A DNA stretch of 64,000 bases, taken from QHXW01 sp963768075. GTDB lineage: Bacteria; Acidobacteriota; Terriglobia; Bryobacterales; Bryobacteraceae. Every line of letters begins with the position of its first letter. The stretch's first letter is position 1. Below are positions 20,242-28,543 of the stretch, one piece after another. The stretch lies in contig CAVYHD010000002.1 of the NCBI GenBank assembly GCA_963768075.1, positions 62,001-126,000 on the forward strand, in the 5' to 3' direction. Position numbers and translations under genes: made by a program. The notes below the pieces were generated by a model. The model was given only the letters and a program-made list of their open reading frames with translations. It ran no database searches and had not been told where the DNA came from.

Positions 20242-21336
20242 ATGTCCCTCCGCCGCCTCGGCGCAGCCCTGGTTCTCTGTCTCGGAGCTTACGGCCAGTC
20301 AGGCGTCACCGTGCCAAAGGTGAAGGAGTTCATCCACTCAGCCATTGAGCAGAAGCTGCCCGATAAGGAAGTTGCCGCCGCTGTGCGAGGGCTGAAGCTA
20401 TCTGAGAGCCTGGATGATCGCACCATTGAAGAACTGAAGCGGGACGGTGCCGGCCCGAGAACGGTCGCGGCATTGAAAGAGCTTGCCGCTAAATCTTCCA
20501 GCCTGCCGGCCGCCAAACCGGTGGCGCCCAAACCAGCCTACGTGGCTTCGCCTCCGCCCTCCAACGAAACGCAAGCCAGAGTCATCGAAGAAGCTCGCGA
20601 CAAATCGATGAAATACACGGACTCGCTGCCTGATTACATCTGCTCTCAGGTGACGCGCCGATTCGTCGACCCCGCCGGCGGGGAAGCCTGGCACGCCACC
20701 GATGTGATCCTCGCGCGGCTCACCTACTTCGAAAAGAAGGAAGACTACAAACTGGTCACGGTCAATAACACCGTGGCGGCCGACAAACCTTATACCTCCG
20801 TCGGCGGCGCCATTTCACAAGGCGAGTTCGGCAGCATGATGCGCGGGCTCTTCAACCCGGAATCGAACGCCGAATTCCGCTGGGAGCGCTGGGCCACCGT
20901 GCATGGCCGCTCCAGCTACGTGTTCTCTTACACAGTGCCCGTCGCGCATTCGCAATATACGATTCATTATCAGGCGTCCGCCGCGGACAAAGGCCGGACC
21001 ATCGTGACCGGTTATCACGGTTCTATTTTCATCGACCAGGCAACCAACCGCGTGCTCCGCATCAGCTTGGAAGCCGACGACATTCCGGCCGATTTCCCCG
21101 TGCGCCAGTCCAGCAACTTCTTGACCTACGATTTCGCAAAGATCGGCGACACCGAATTTCTTCTACCCTCGACCGCCGAATCCCGCTCCCTCGCTGACCA
21201 TGCCACAACCAGGAACCTGATTGAATTCCACAACTATCGCATGTTCTCCGCGGATGCCAAGATCAGCTTTGACGATGTCGACACCACGACGCCGAACACG
21301 GACAAGACCAAGGACCAAGCACCTAAGCAGCCGTGA
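20242..21336 (+). CDS. Secreted protein of unknown function
   Basis: 364 aa from ATG 20242 with a clear signal peptide (MSLRRLGAALVLCLGAYGQS). A helical N-terminal part (residues ~20-85, KVKEFIHSAIEQKLPDKEVAAAV...) precedes a Pro/Ala linker and a large domain beginning EEARDKSMKYTDSLPDYICSQVTRRF. The latter contains repeated beta-strand-like segments (YKLVTVNNTVAADKPY, FSYTVPVAHSQYTIHYQAS, GSIFIDQATNRVLRISLEA). I recognise the layout as common in acidobacterial secretomes but know no function. Acidic low-complexity tail. Confidence 0.75.
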   Translation: MSLRRLGAALVLCLGAYGQSGVTVPKVKEFIHSAIEQKLPDKEVAAAVRGLKLSESLDDRTIEELKRDGAGPRTVAALKELAAKSSSLPAAKPVAPKPAYVASPPPSNETQARVIEEARDKSMKYTDSLPDYICSQVTRRFVDPAGGEAWHATDVILARLTYFEKKEDYKLVTVNNTVAADKPYTSVGGAISQGEFGSMMRGLFNPESNAEFRWERWATVHGRSSYVFSYTVPVAHSQYTIHYQASAADKGRTIVTGYHGSIFIDQATNRVLRISLEADDIPADFPVRQSSNFLTYDFAKIGDTEFLLPSTAESRSLADHATTRNLIEFHNYRMFSADAKISFDDVDTTTPNTDKTKDQAPKQP

Positions 21337-21421
21337 AGACAAAACTTTTCGTCCTCGGTGTGGATCTAACACCGAGAAAAACTACCTCAACCGGCATTCT
21401 TTTGGCCGATAAGCCTACGTA

Positions 21422-22864
21422 GTGATCCATTTTTCCAATGGACAGCCGCCCGTTCCCCTGCCGGCGGACAACCTCGGCGCGGACCTGCTGCGCGGCGCGG
21501 GACAGCCGCGAAATCTTACGCAGACGCCCGCCGAATCGCCCGGCGATACCATCTCCGTCAAAAGTATTAACGCCGCGCTCGAGCTGGGGCTGATGAATCC
21601 CCACAACCCCAATTCCCTGCCCGCGGCCGGCGCCGCCGATTACCAACTGGCACGCACCGCCGCCGTGGCCTCGGAACCCGCCACCAGCATGCAACACCTC
21701 GAAATGGCAGTCCACGAGAGTCCGGCTTACGCTTCGGTAGCCCTGCACGATCCGGCCTTCGAGGCGATGCGAGGTCCCGTACAGGACCTGGCGGATCGGG
21801 TGACCTTTGTTGCCGGCACGAGTGAGTCGGCCCCTGCGGGAACCTACCAGCCGACGCGTGCCGCGGCTCCAATGCCGGTGCCATCCGGCGACGCTCTGTT
21901 GCCCGCGGAACAACCGGGGATGGCCGGCCCGCAGCGCGCCATTCCAGCCCCGCAGGATCCCGAGTCAACGGCTGCCGTCACAACCCAGACGGCGACTTCG
22001 CCGCCGCCGTCCATCCAAGCCCCGCCAGACACCACCGGCACTACATTCGTGAGGCCAACTCTCGCGGCGGCACCGGCGAGTCCACCCGTGACTTCCCCGT
22101 CCCCAGCGGCGGCGCCCTTCGCCACCATCCAGTTGCCGCGAGCCGTGTCCGCGGCCCTCGACCTGGAACTGCTCGCCTCCTGGGATACCGCCCCGGCGCG
22201 CGCCACCGCCGGCGCCGAATATCAACTTGCGCTAAGCGCCATGCAGGCCGGAGATCGCCCCGCGGCCTTAGAGCATCTGGAGCAAGCCATTCTGATCCAT
22301 CCCGCCCAGGCTGCCACCGCTCTCGCGGATCCCGCCTTCGACGCCATCAGGGGTTCGGTGCGCGACCTGGTCATACATTTGACCGTTGACGTGCGCATGC
22401 ACGCCGAGGCTTCGATGTCCGAAGCGCGCGCGGCTTTGCAGTCCCCCGGCACACCCGCGATAGCACGCCCGTTGGTATTGGCGCGTGCCTATTTCGATGC
22501 GGCCCAGGCCTCGTTCCAATTAGGCACTTACACCGGCTTCCTGCAAGCAGTCTTCGCGGCCGATCTCGCCCAGCAAATCGCCAAGGGCAAGATTTCGCTT
22601 GCCGCTCCCGCCGCCGGCGCTTTAGAGCCCGTCAAACGCGCCGTCAAGCGGGCTGCTCTCCGCCTCTGGCGAAAGCTGCCACTGCTGGCGATTCTGTTCG
22701 GCTGGTTTGTCGCCGGTATGCTTGCGGGCATTACGAGCCTGGCCTTTCAGTCCGGCGCGGAATTGCGCGCCTGGCTCCTTCCCGTTTGGGGGATGGGGTT
22801 GGTCGCCATTGTGCTGTTCGGATTTGTCCGCAGCATTCGGCGAATCGCACAACGGCGGAATTGA
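21422..22864 (+). CDS. Membrane protein with duplicated 80-residue module
   Basis: 480 aa, GTG start, function unknown. Residues 48-127 and 241-320 align without gaps at a constant offset of 193: compare AALELGL with AALDLEL, ADYQLARTA with AEYQLALSA, and DPAFEAMRGPVQDL with DPAFDAIRGSVRDL. The modules look alpha-helical, TPR-like. Between them lies a ~110-residue Pro/Ala/Thr-rich linker. Near the C-terminus are two membrane helices (about 420-442 and 450-469) and a basic tail. No signal peptide, so the repeats are probably cytoplasmic with a C-terminal anchor. Confidence 0.7.
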   Translation: MIHFSNGQPPVPLPADNLGADLLRGAGQPRNLTQTPAESPGDTISVKSINAALELGLMNPHNPNSLPAAGAADYQLARTAAVASEPATSMQHLEMAVHESPAYASVALHDPAFEAMRGPVQDLADRVTFVAGTSESAPAGTYQPTRAAAPMPVPSGDALLPAEQPGMAGPQRAIPAPQDPESTAAVTTQTATSPPPSIQAPPDTTGTTFVRPTLAAAPASPPVTSPSPAAAPFATIQLPRAVSAALDLELLASWDTAPARATAGAEYQLALSAMQAGDRPAALEHLEQAILIHPAQAATALADPAFDAIRGSVRDLVIHLTVDVRMHAEASMSEARAALQSPGTPAIARPLVLARAYFDAAQASFQLGTYTGFLQAVFAADLAQQIAKGKISLAAPAAGALEPVKRAVKRAALRLWRKLPLLAILFGWFVAGMLAGITSLAFQSGAELRAWLLPVWGMGLVAIVLFGFVRSIRRIAQRRN

Positions 22865-22866
22865 TG

Positions 22867-24486
22867 CTACCTAACTACGCTCTTTTCCCGGGCCGCTAGA
22901 AACTCGTCACCCGCGTGCCAACTCGGCAGCCGGTCCTGGTTCGCCACTTCGATCCCTACCCGAAAGCCGAACCGCGCCATCTCCGCCAGACCCGAAAAAT
23001 CCCAGCTCTCCTGGAATTCATCGGAAGGCTGGTGGTAATGCTTCTCGTTGTACTCATCGAACGCTTGCGCCCCGAAGCCCTTCGCCTTACCCACGAAATC
23101 GTCGCCCTGTTCCACGGAAAATGCCGGGATTCCCACGTGCGCGAACGCGAAATGGTCGGAGCGGTAATAGCTGCCCTGTTCCGGCCGTGGATCAGGGTCA
23201 ATGGCGAGACCCATGCGCTTGGCCACCGCTTGCACGATCGGCCACGCCGTAGTGCGTTCCGCACCATTCACCACCACATCGCGCACTGGGCCGAGCGGGA
23301 ACAGGGCGTCATAATTGATATTCAGAGCCGTCTTGCCCGCTGCGATCTCCGGATGCCCGGCGTAGTATTCCGACCCGCGCAATCCACCTTCTTCCGCGGT
23401 TACCGAAATAAACAGCGCCGATCGCCGCGGCTTCTTCGCCTGCGCCGCCCAAGCGCGCCCCATCTCCATCACAATGCCGCAGCCCGTCGCGTTATCCACC
23501 GCGCCGTTGTAGATCGCATCGCCATTCACCGGCGTTCCGATGCCAAGATGGTCCCAATGCGCACTGTAAATCACGACCTCCGATTTGAGCTTCGGATCGC
23601 TACCCTCCACCATCCCGACCACATTGCGCGTCTCGATATCGCGCACCTTCGCGGGAAGATTGGCGCGGATGCGAATGCCTAATGGAATCGGACGGAAATC
23701 GCGTGATTCCGACGCCTTCAGCAACTCCTCCACGTGATGTCCGGCCATCGCCAGCAATTTGTTTCCCGCTTCGGTCGTCACCCAGCCGGCAAAAGATAAG
23801 GCCGCCTCGCCCGCGGCCAGCTTCACATACGGTTGCTCGCGGCTCCACGAATTCCGCACCACGTCCCAGCCATACCCGGCCGTTGGCGTCGTGTGAATAA
23901 TGATTACGCCCACCGCGCCTCGGCGCGTGGCTTCTTCGTACTTGTAAGACCAGCGCCCATAGTAGGTGAGCGCGCGCCCGCCGAAAAACTTCGGATCGTC
24001 TGAAGTTGGCTCGTTCGTGAACAACACCACGACCTTGCCCCGCACATCCACGCCCTTAAAATCGTCCCAGCGAAACTCCGGCGCCACGATGCCATGCCCC
24101 ACAAAGACCGCGTCAGCGTCGATCTGATCTTCGGACGTCAGCCGCTCGTTCACGCCGACGAATTCGCTCTCCCACTTGAAATCGAGGTTCGCGCCGTCCT
24201 TCATGGCCGAAAGTGTCGCCGAGGGTTCCGTCGTGATCCCAATCAGTGGCACCTGCTGGAAATAGGTGCCCTGGTCTCCCGCCGGTTTCAGGCCGGATAG
24301 CGCAAACTGCGTCGCAATGTACTCGCTCGCCAGATCGCCGCCCCGCGTGCCCGGCCCGCGCCCCTCGAGCAGGTCGCTCGACAGAAACTTCACATGCGCG
24401 CGGATGTGCTCCGCAACGATCTCCTGAGCTGTAACAGAGTTAGCGCCCAAAACCGCTATCACTATGATCTCGATAGACTTAGTCAT
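22867..24486 (-). CDS. Secreted M28 family metallopeptidase with PA domain
   Basis: 539 aa with a signal-like N-terminus (MTKSIEIIVIAVLGANSVTAQ). A PA (protease-associated) insert lies around residues 120-290 (VVVLFTNEPTSDDP..., RRGAVGVIIIHTTP). The di-zinc site is in YSAHWDHLG, GAVDNATGCG, VTAEEGGLRGSEYY, and HYHQPSDEF near the C-terminus. M28 enzymes of this shape are aminopeptidases or carboxypeptidases in the periplasm. Its start region is divergent from cysD. Confidence 0.92.
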   Translation of the reverse strand: MTKSIEIIVIAVLGANSVTAQEIVAEHIRAHVKFLSSDLLEGRGPGTRGGDLASEYIATQFALSGLKPAGDQGTYFQQVPLIGITTEPSATLSAMKDGANLDFKWESEFVGVNERLTSEDQIDADAVFVGHGIVAPEFRWDDFKGVDVRGKVVVLFTNEPTSDDPKFFGGRALTYYGRWSYKYEEATRRGAVGVIIIHTTPTAGYGWDVVRNSWSREQPYVKLAAGEAALSFAGWVTTEAGNKLLAMAGHHVEELLKASESRDFRPIPLGIRIRANLPAKVRDIETRNVVGMVEGSDPKLKSEVVIYSAHWDHLGIGTPVNGDAIYNGAVDNATGCGIVMEMGRAWAAQAKKPRRSALFISVTAEEGGLRGSEYYAGHPEIAAGKTALNINYDALFPLGPVRDVVVNGAERTTAWPIVQAVAKRMGLAIDPDPRPEQGSYYRSDHFAFAHVGIPAFSVEQGDDFVGKAKGFGAQAFDEYNEKHYHQPSDEFQESWDFSGLAEMARFGFRVGIEVANQDRLPSWHAGDEFLAAREKSVVR

Positions 24487-24514
24487 AATAGTTCGCTATG
24501 ATGGTCTCAACCCA

Positions 24515-25420
24515 GTGGATAAATCGACCTTAACACATCTCAGCGCACTCGAGGCGGAGAGCATTTTCATCCTTCGCGAGGTGGTGGCAGAGTTCCAGCG
24601 GCCCGTGATGCTGTACTCCATCGGCAAGGATTCGTCGGTGATGGTCCGCCTGGCGCAGAAGGCGTTTCATCCGGGTAAGATTCCGTTTCCCTTGTTGCAT
24701 ATCGACACGACATATAAGTTCCGTGAAATGATAGAGTTTCGAGATAGATTCACAAGTGAACTCGGAGTAAAGCTCATCGTTCACATTAACCAGCAAGCCA
24801 TTGACGATGGCGCCAATCCGTTCCGCCTGGGAACGCAGAAGTGTTGTGGGCTGTTGAAAACACGGTCTTTGCTTGATGCACTCGCTGAGGGCGGGTATGA
24901 TGCCGCTTTCGGCGGCGCGCGGCGGGATGAGGAAAAGTCACGCGCCAAAGAGCGCGTTTACTCATTTCGTGACAGTTTCGGGCAGTGGGACCCCAAGAAC
25001 CAGCGGCCGGAGCTCTGGAATCTCTTCAACAGCCGGGTAGATAAGGGGGAATCCATCCGCGTCTTTCCGCTTTCCAACTGGACCGAGCTGGATGTCTGGC
25101 AATACATTCACTTGGAGTCTATCCCCATTGTTCCCATGTATTTCGCCAAAATGCGGGAGATGGTGGTGCGCGGCGAAACACTGATCCCGGTGGAGCAGGA
25201 CATTCCGCTACTTCCCGGCGAGAAGCCGGAAATGGTGATGTGCCGCATGAGGTCTCTGGGCTGCAGCCCGTGCACCGGGGCGATCCGCTCGGAAGCCGAC
25301 ACGGTGCCGAAGATCATCGAAGAAATGATGCTGGTGCGGCGCTCGGAGCGTGAGAATCGCGTGATCGACCACGATCAAGAAGGTTCGATGGAGATCAAAA
25401 AGCGGGAAGGCTATTTTTGA
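24515..25420 (+). CDS. cysD: Sulfate adenylyltransferase subunit 2
   Basis: ATP sulfurylase catalytic subunit: sulfate + ATP to APS. PAPS-reductase/N-type ATP-pyrophosphatase fold with PP-loop LYSIGKDSSVM, then TTYKFREMIEFRD, GGARRDEEKSRAKERVYSFRD and WTELDVWQYI. The frame is open from 24464, overlapping the divergent peptidase gene; GTG at 24515 gives the family N-terminus (LTHLSALEAESI) and about 301 aa, the normal length. Overlaps cysN by TTGA. Confidence 0.93.
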   Translation: MDKSTLTHLSALEAESIFILREVVAEFQRPVMLYSIGKDSSVMVRLAQKAFHPGKIPFPLLHIDTTYKFREMIEFRDRFTSELGVKLIVHINQQAIDDGANPFRLGTQKCCGLLKTRSLLDALAEGGYDAAFGGARRDEEKSRAKERVYSFRDSFGQWDPKNQRPELWNLFNSRVDKGESIRVFPLSNWTELDVWQYIHLESIPIVPMYFAKMREMVVRGETLIPVEQDIPLLPGEKPEMVMCRMRSLGCSPCTGAIRSEADTVPKIIEEMMLVRRSERENRVIDHDQEGSMEIKKREGYF

Positions 25421-27105
25421 TCGAACAGAAGGACTTGCTGCGGCTCTCGACGGCGGGGAGCGTGGACGACGGCAAGTCCACGCTGATTGGCCGCCTGCTC
25501 TACGATTCCAAGGGCGCTTACGAAGATCAGATCGCTTCGGCCAGGAAGGCATCCACCAACCAGACGGCCGGTGTACTGGATTTCGCGCTGCTCACCGATG
25601 GGCTGCGCTCCGAGCGCGAACAGGGCATCACGATCGACGTTGCGTATCGTTACTTCTCGACGCCGAAACGCAAGTTCATCATCGCGGACACGCCGGGCCA
25701 CGAGCAGTACACGCGCAATATGGCGACCGGCGCCTCGACCGCCGACCTGGCCATCATCCTGGTGGATGCACGCAGCGGAGTGTTACCACAGTCGCGGCGG
25801 CATCTCTACATCGCGACACTGCTGGGAATCCGGCACATCGTCGTGGCGGTGAACAAAATGGACCTGATGGACTTCCGCGAGGAGGTTTTCGAACGGGTCC
25901 GTGCGGACTTCCTGCGCTTCGCCACCCAGTTACTGATCGGGGAGTTGAAATTCATCCCTATCAGCGCACTCGGCGGCGACAACGTGGTGACGCACAGTCG
26001 GCGAATGCCCTGGTATTCCGGCCCGGCACTGCTCGAGTATCTCGAAACGGTCGAGGTGGCGCGCGACCGGGCGTTCGAGCACATGCGGTTCCCGGTGCAG
26101 TACGTGATCCGGCCGAATCTGGACTTCCGCGGGTTTGCGGGCCAAGTGGCATCCGGCATGATCCGGCCGGGTGACGCGGTGATGGTGCTACCCTCGGGGC
26201 GCACGTCTCACGTCAAATCGATTTCGACCTATGACGGCGATCTGGTGAAGGCGTTCCCGCCAATGTCGGTTACGGTGTGCCTGGAAGATGAAGTGGATGT
26301 CAGCCGCGGCGACATGTTGGTTCCACTACAACATCCGCCGCATGCAGCGCGGCGTTTCGAAGCCACGCTGGTGTGGATGAATCAGAAGCCGCTCGAACCG
26401 GGGCGAACCTACCTCATCAAGCACACCACGCAGCAAGCAGGCGCCACAGTTGCGGCGGTACGGCATCGGGTCAACATCAACACGCTGGAACACGAGCTGG
26501 TGGACCGGCTGGGGTTCAACGAGATCGGCGCGGTGCTGGTGGAAGCCAAGCGACCGCTGTTTTTCGATGCTTACGACAAAAATCGGACGACCGGGGCATT
26601 CATCCTCATTGATCCGCTAACCAACGAAACGCTGGCGGCGGGCATGATCACGGGCCGCGCCGGGGGCGAAACGGCGCACAGCACGGAATTGCCGGCGATC
26701 GAGTTCCGCACGGGCCGCGTTACGCCGGCCGAGCGGTACATTCGCGCGGGACACCAACCGGTGGCGATCTGGCTGGTGGGAGACGAGGAGCTGGCGTACT
26801 CCCTGGAGCGCAAGCTGTTCGACCGGGGATGCCAGGTACAGGTGCTGGCGGGCGAGGGGATCGTGGACGTTGCCCAGGCATCGATGGGCGCAGGGCTAAT
26901 TTCGATCTGCACGCTTGCAGAGGATGACGGCGCCATTCGTGAGGCTGTGGCCCGCGCAGTGGGCGGCGACCGGTTCTTCGCGGTGAACCCCGTAAGCCTG
27001 CCGGCGAACCCCGATGAGGCGGTCGAAGCAATCTGCCATATTCTCGAAAGCGGCAACTACATCCCGCGCCTGCCGAAGCCGTTTACCGGCGGGGCGGGAA
27101 TCTAG
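25417..27105 (+). CDS. cysN: Sulfate adenylyltransferase GTPase subunit with degenerate APS-kinase tail
   Basis: GTPase that drives CysD. TTG start inside the cysD stop. G1 GSVDDGKST (about 14-22), G3 DTPGHEQY (about 91), G4 NKMD (about 146), then EF-Tu-like domains 2 and 3 to ~430. Residues ~440-550 align with CysC (APS kinase): GHQPVAIWLVG, LAYSLERKLFDRGCQVQVL, GLISICTLAEDDGAIREAVARAVG. However the P-loop is gone (GDEEL stands where GLSGSGKST belongs) and the DGDNxR motif reads AGEGIV. I infer a catalytically dead CysC relic kept as a structural tail. 562 aa in total; true CysNC fusions exceed 600. Confidence 0.9.
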   Translation: MIEQKDLLRLSTAGSVDDGKSTLIGRLLYDSKGAYEDQIASARKASTNQTAGVLDFALLTDGLRSEREQGITIDVAYRYFSTPKRKFIIADTPGHEQYTRNMATGASTADLAIILVDARSGVLPQSRRHLYIATLLGIRHIVVAVNKMDLMDFREEVFERVRADFLRFATQLLIGELKFIPISALGGDNVVTHSRRMPWYSGPALLEYLETVEVARDRAFEHMRFPVQYVIRPNLDFRGFAGQVASGMIRPGDAVMVLPSGRTSHVKSISTYDGDLVKAFPPMSVTVCLEDEVDVSRGDMLVPLQHPPHAARRFEATLVWMNQKPLEPGRTYLIKHTTQQAGATVAAVRHRVNINTLEHELVDRLGFNEIGAVLVEAKRPLFFDAYDKNRTTGAFILIDPLTNETLAAGMITGRAGGETAHSTELPAIEFRTGRVTPAERYIRAGHQPVAIWLVGDEELAYSLERKLFDRGCQVQVLAGEGIVDVAQASMGAGLISICTLAEDDGAIREAVARAVGGDRFFAVNPVSLPANPDEAVEAICHILESGNYIPRLPKPFTGGAGI

Positions 27106-27130
27106 CGGCTATAGTTTAGATAAGGGCATT

Positions 27131-27310
27131 ATGCCAGCCGAGAAGCTGACCACCATCGTCGACAGTCTGTCGCCAGAGGAGCAAGCTGTCGTTTTGCAGT
27201 TCATCGAATATCTGAAGCGCCGCTCTCCACGGCAGAACCACCCGTTCCTTGCGGCTGTTGATGAGTTCATCGATCAACACCCGGAACTCCTGCGCCGCCT
27301 GGCTCAGTGA
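27131..27310 (+). CDS. Putative antitoxin of a Doc-type toxin locus
   Basis: 59 aa, MPAEKLTTIVDSLSPEEQAVVLQFIEYLKRR... An N-terminal helix pair of the type seen in small antitoxins and DUF2281-like proteins, followed by a helical tail (HPFLAAVDEFIDQHPELLRRL) that could bind the toxin. No clear DNA-binding fold seen. It ends in a GTGA overlap with the toxin remnant, the classic type II arrangement. Confidence 0.6.
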   Translation: MPAEKLTTIVDSLSPEEQAVVLQFIEYLKRRSPRQNHPFLAAVDEFIDQHPELLRRLAQ

Positions 27311-27557
27311 CGTACTATCCCAGCTTTGAGGAAGTGCTATCCGTTCATGCACGCCTGATCGAACGATTTGGCGGCTCGATGGGACTTCGGGACCGGGGCG
27401 CACTTGAGTCGGTGCTGGCGCGTCCGCGGAGTGGATACTACGAAGAATCTGATCCAGGAAGCCGCCGCACTCTGGGAAAGCCTGTCGCAGAACCATCCTT
27501 TCGTCGACGGCAACAAGCGCGTGGCTGCGGACGCATGTCGAGAAGGTCACGGAGTAA
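27307..27557 (+). pseudogene. doc: Doc (Fic fold) toxin remnant, frameshifted and internally deleted
   Basis: GTG start at 27307: MTYYPSFEEVLSVHARLIERF then GLRDRGALESVLARP, typical of the death-on-curing family that phosphorylates EF-Tu. After YYE the frame must shift by one base (near 27446) to continue LIQEAAALWESLSQNHPFVDGNKRVA, which contains the Fic/Doc signature HxFxDGNKR. Directly after this, another shift gives WLRTHVEKVTE-stop (TAA 27555-27557), which looks like the C-terminal helix; the ~50-60 residues that normally lie between are missing. So the toxin is a relic and very probably inactive. Confidence 0.65.
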
Positions 27558-27574
27558 CTCCTGACCATCGTTCG

Positions 27575-28543
27575 CTATTGTTGCTGCTGTTCCTGCTGCT
27601 GGGGCTCGCTCGATCGAGACGCGGTGACGGGGCGGGCGGCGGTTTCCTGTAGACGTTCCCAGCCTTCGCTATCGAGCGCGGGGCGGACGCGCACGTCCAC
27701 GGAGAGGCGCTGGCCGGCGTGGCCCTTATAGACGCCGCGGACGGGGGGCACGTCGCCGTAATCGCGGCCGTAGGCGACGCGAACGTGCTGCGTGGTCACG
27801 GGGCGGCCAAGCGTCGGGTCGAGGCCAATCCATCCCGCGGACGGCAGATATACTTCCGCCCAGGCGTGCGAGGCCTGGCCGCCAACCACCTCTTCCATAC
27901 TCGCGTCAGGCTCCGCGGTGCGACTCGGCACGAGGTAGCCGGAAACGTAACGCGCGGGAAGACCGCGCATGCGCAGAACAGCCAGCAACAGATGCGCGAA
28001 ATCCTGACAAACGCCCGCGCCCGTCGAGAGGACATCGGCGATGGAGGACTGCACGTGGGTAGCGCCTTTTTCGTAGCGAAACCGCTGGTGGATGGTCTCG
28101 ATCGAGGCGCGCGCAAAACCGGCCACGGTGCCACCGGACTGTTGTTCGGCTTCCGCGATCAAATCGCGCACGGCGGCGGGGTGCGGCACATACTCCGTGG
28201 GAGCGAGCAGATCGTAGAACTCGTCCAGCTCTTCGGCTCTGGCGTCGAGTTCCAGCAGCCGGATGCCGTTCTCGGGAAGCGCGCGAGGACCGTGCACCAA
28301 CACCACGGAATCCGATTCGACACGCAGGTGGCGATGTTCCGCGAGCACATTGAAGCGATGCACCCAGTTGCCCAAAGAGTCGACGTGGCTGGTGGCGCGA
28401 GCGGACGGATCGGTGTTCAGACGGAACGACAGGCAGGTCTGCCCGTCGTCCTGGCGCGGGCGCAGGCGCACCTCGTTGTAGCTTTCGGAAACGGGTCCAT
28501 CGTATTCGAATTCCGTGACGTGGAAGATGCGGTACCGGTTCAT
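27575..28543 (-). CDS. Transglutaminase-like cysteine protease family protein
   Basis: 322 aa from the ATG at 28543, chosen because it overlaps the alpha-E stop (ATGA) and gives the family start MNRYRIFHVTEFEYDGPVSE. N-terminal beta domain (Bact_transglu_N), then a transglutaminase core with Cys in GAGVCQDFAHLLLAVLR, His in SHAWAEVYLP and Asp in GLDPTLGRPV. The C-terminus is a poly-Gln tail. Last gene of the ATP-grasp/alpha-E/transglutaminase operon, a widespread set predicted to make or cut peptide-like bonds; substrate unknown. Confidence 0.88.
   Translation of the reverse strand: MNRYRIFHVTEFEYDGPVSESYNEVRLRPRQDDGQTCLSFRLNTDPSARATSHVDSLGNWVHRFNVLAEHRHLRVESDSVVLVHGPRALPENGIRLLELDARAEELDEFYDLLAPTEYVPHPAAVRDLIAEAEQQSGGTVAGFARASIETIHQRFRYEKGATHVQSSIADVLSTGAGVCQDFAHLLLAVLRMRGLPARYVSGYLVPSRTAEPDASMEEVVGGQASHAWAEVYLPSAGWIGLDPTLGRPVTTQHVRVAYGRDYGDVPPVRGVYKGHAGQRLSVDVRVRPALDSEGWERLQETAARPVTASRSSEPQQQEQQQQ

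Noticed and set aside
22915..23682. 255-codon ORF opposite the M28 peptidase
   Set aside because: Antisense frame with His/Arg-rich, domain-free sequence; the peptidase on the other strand is unmistakable.
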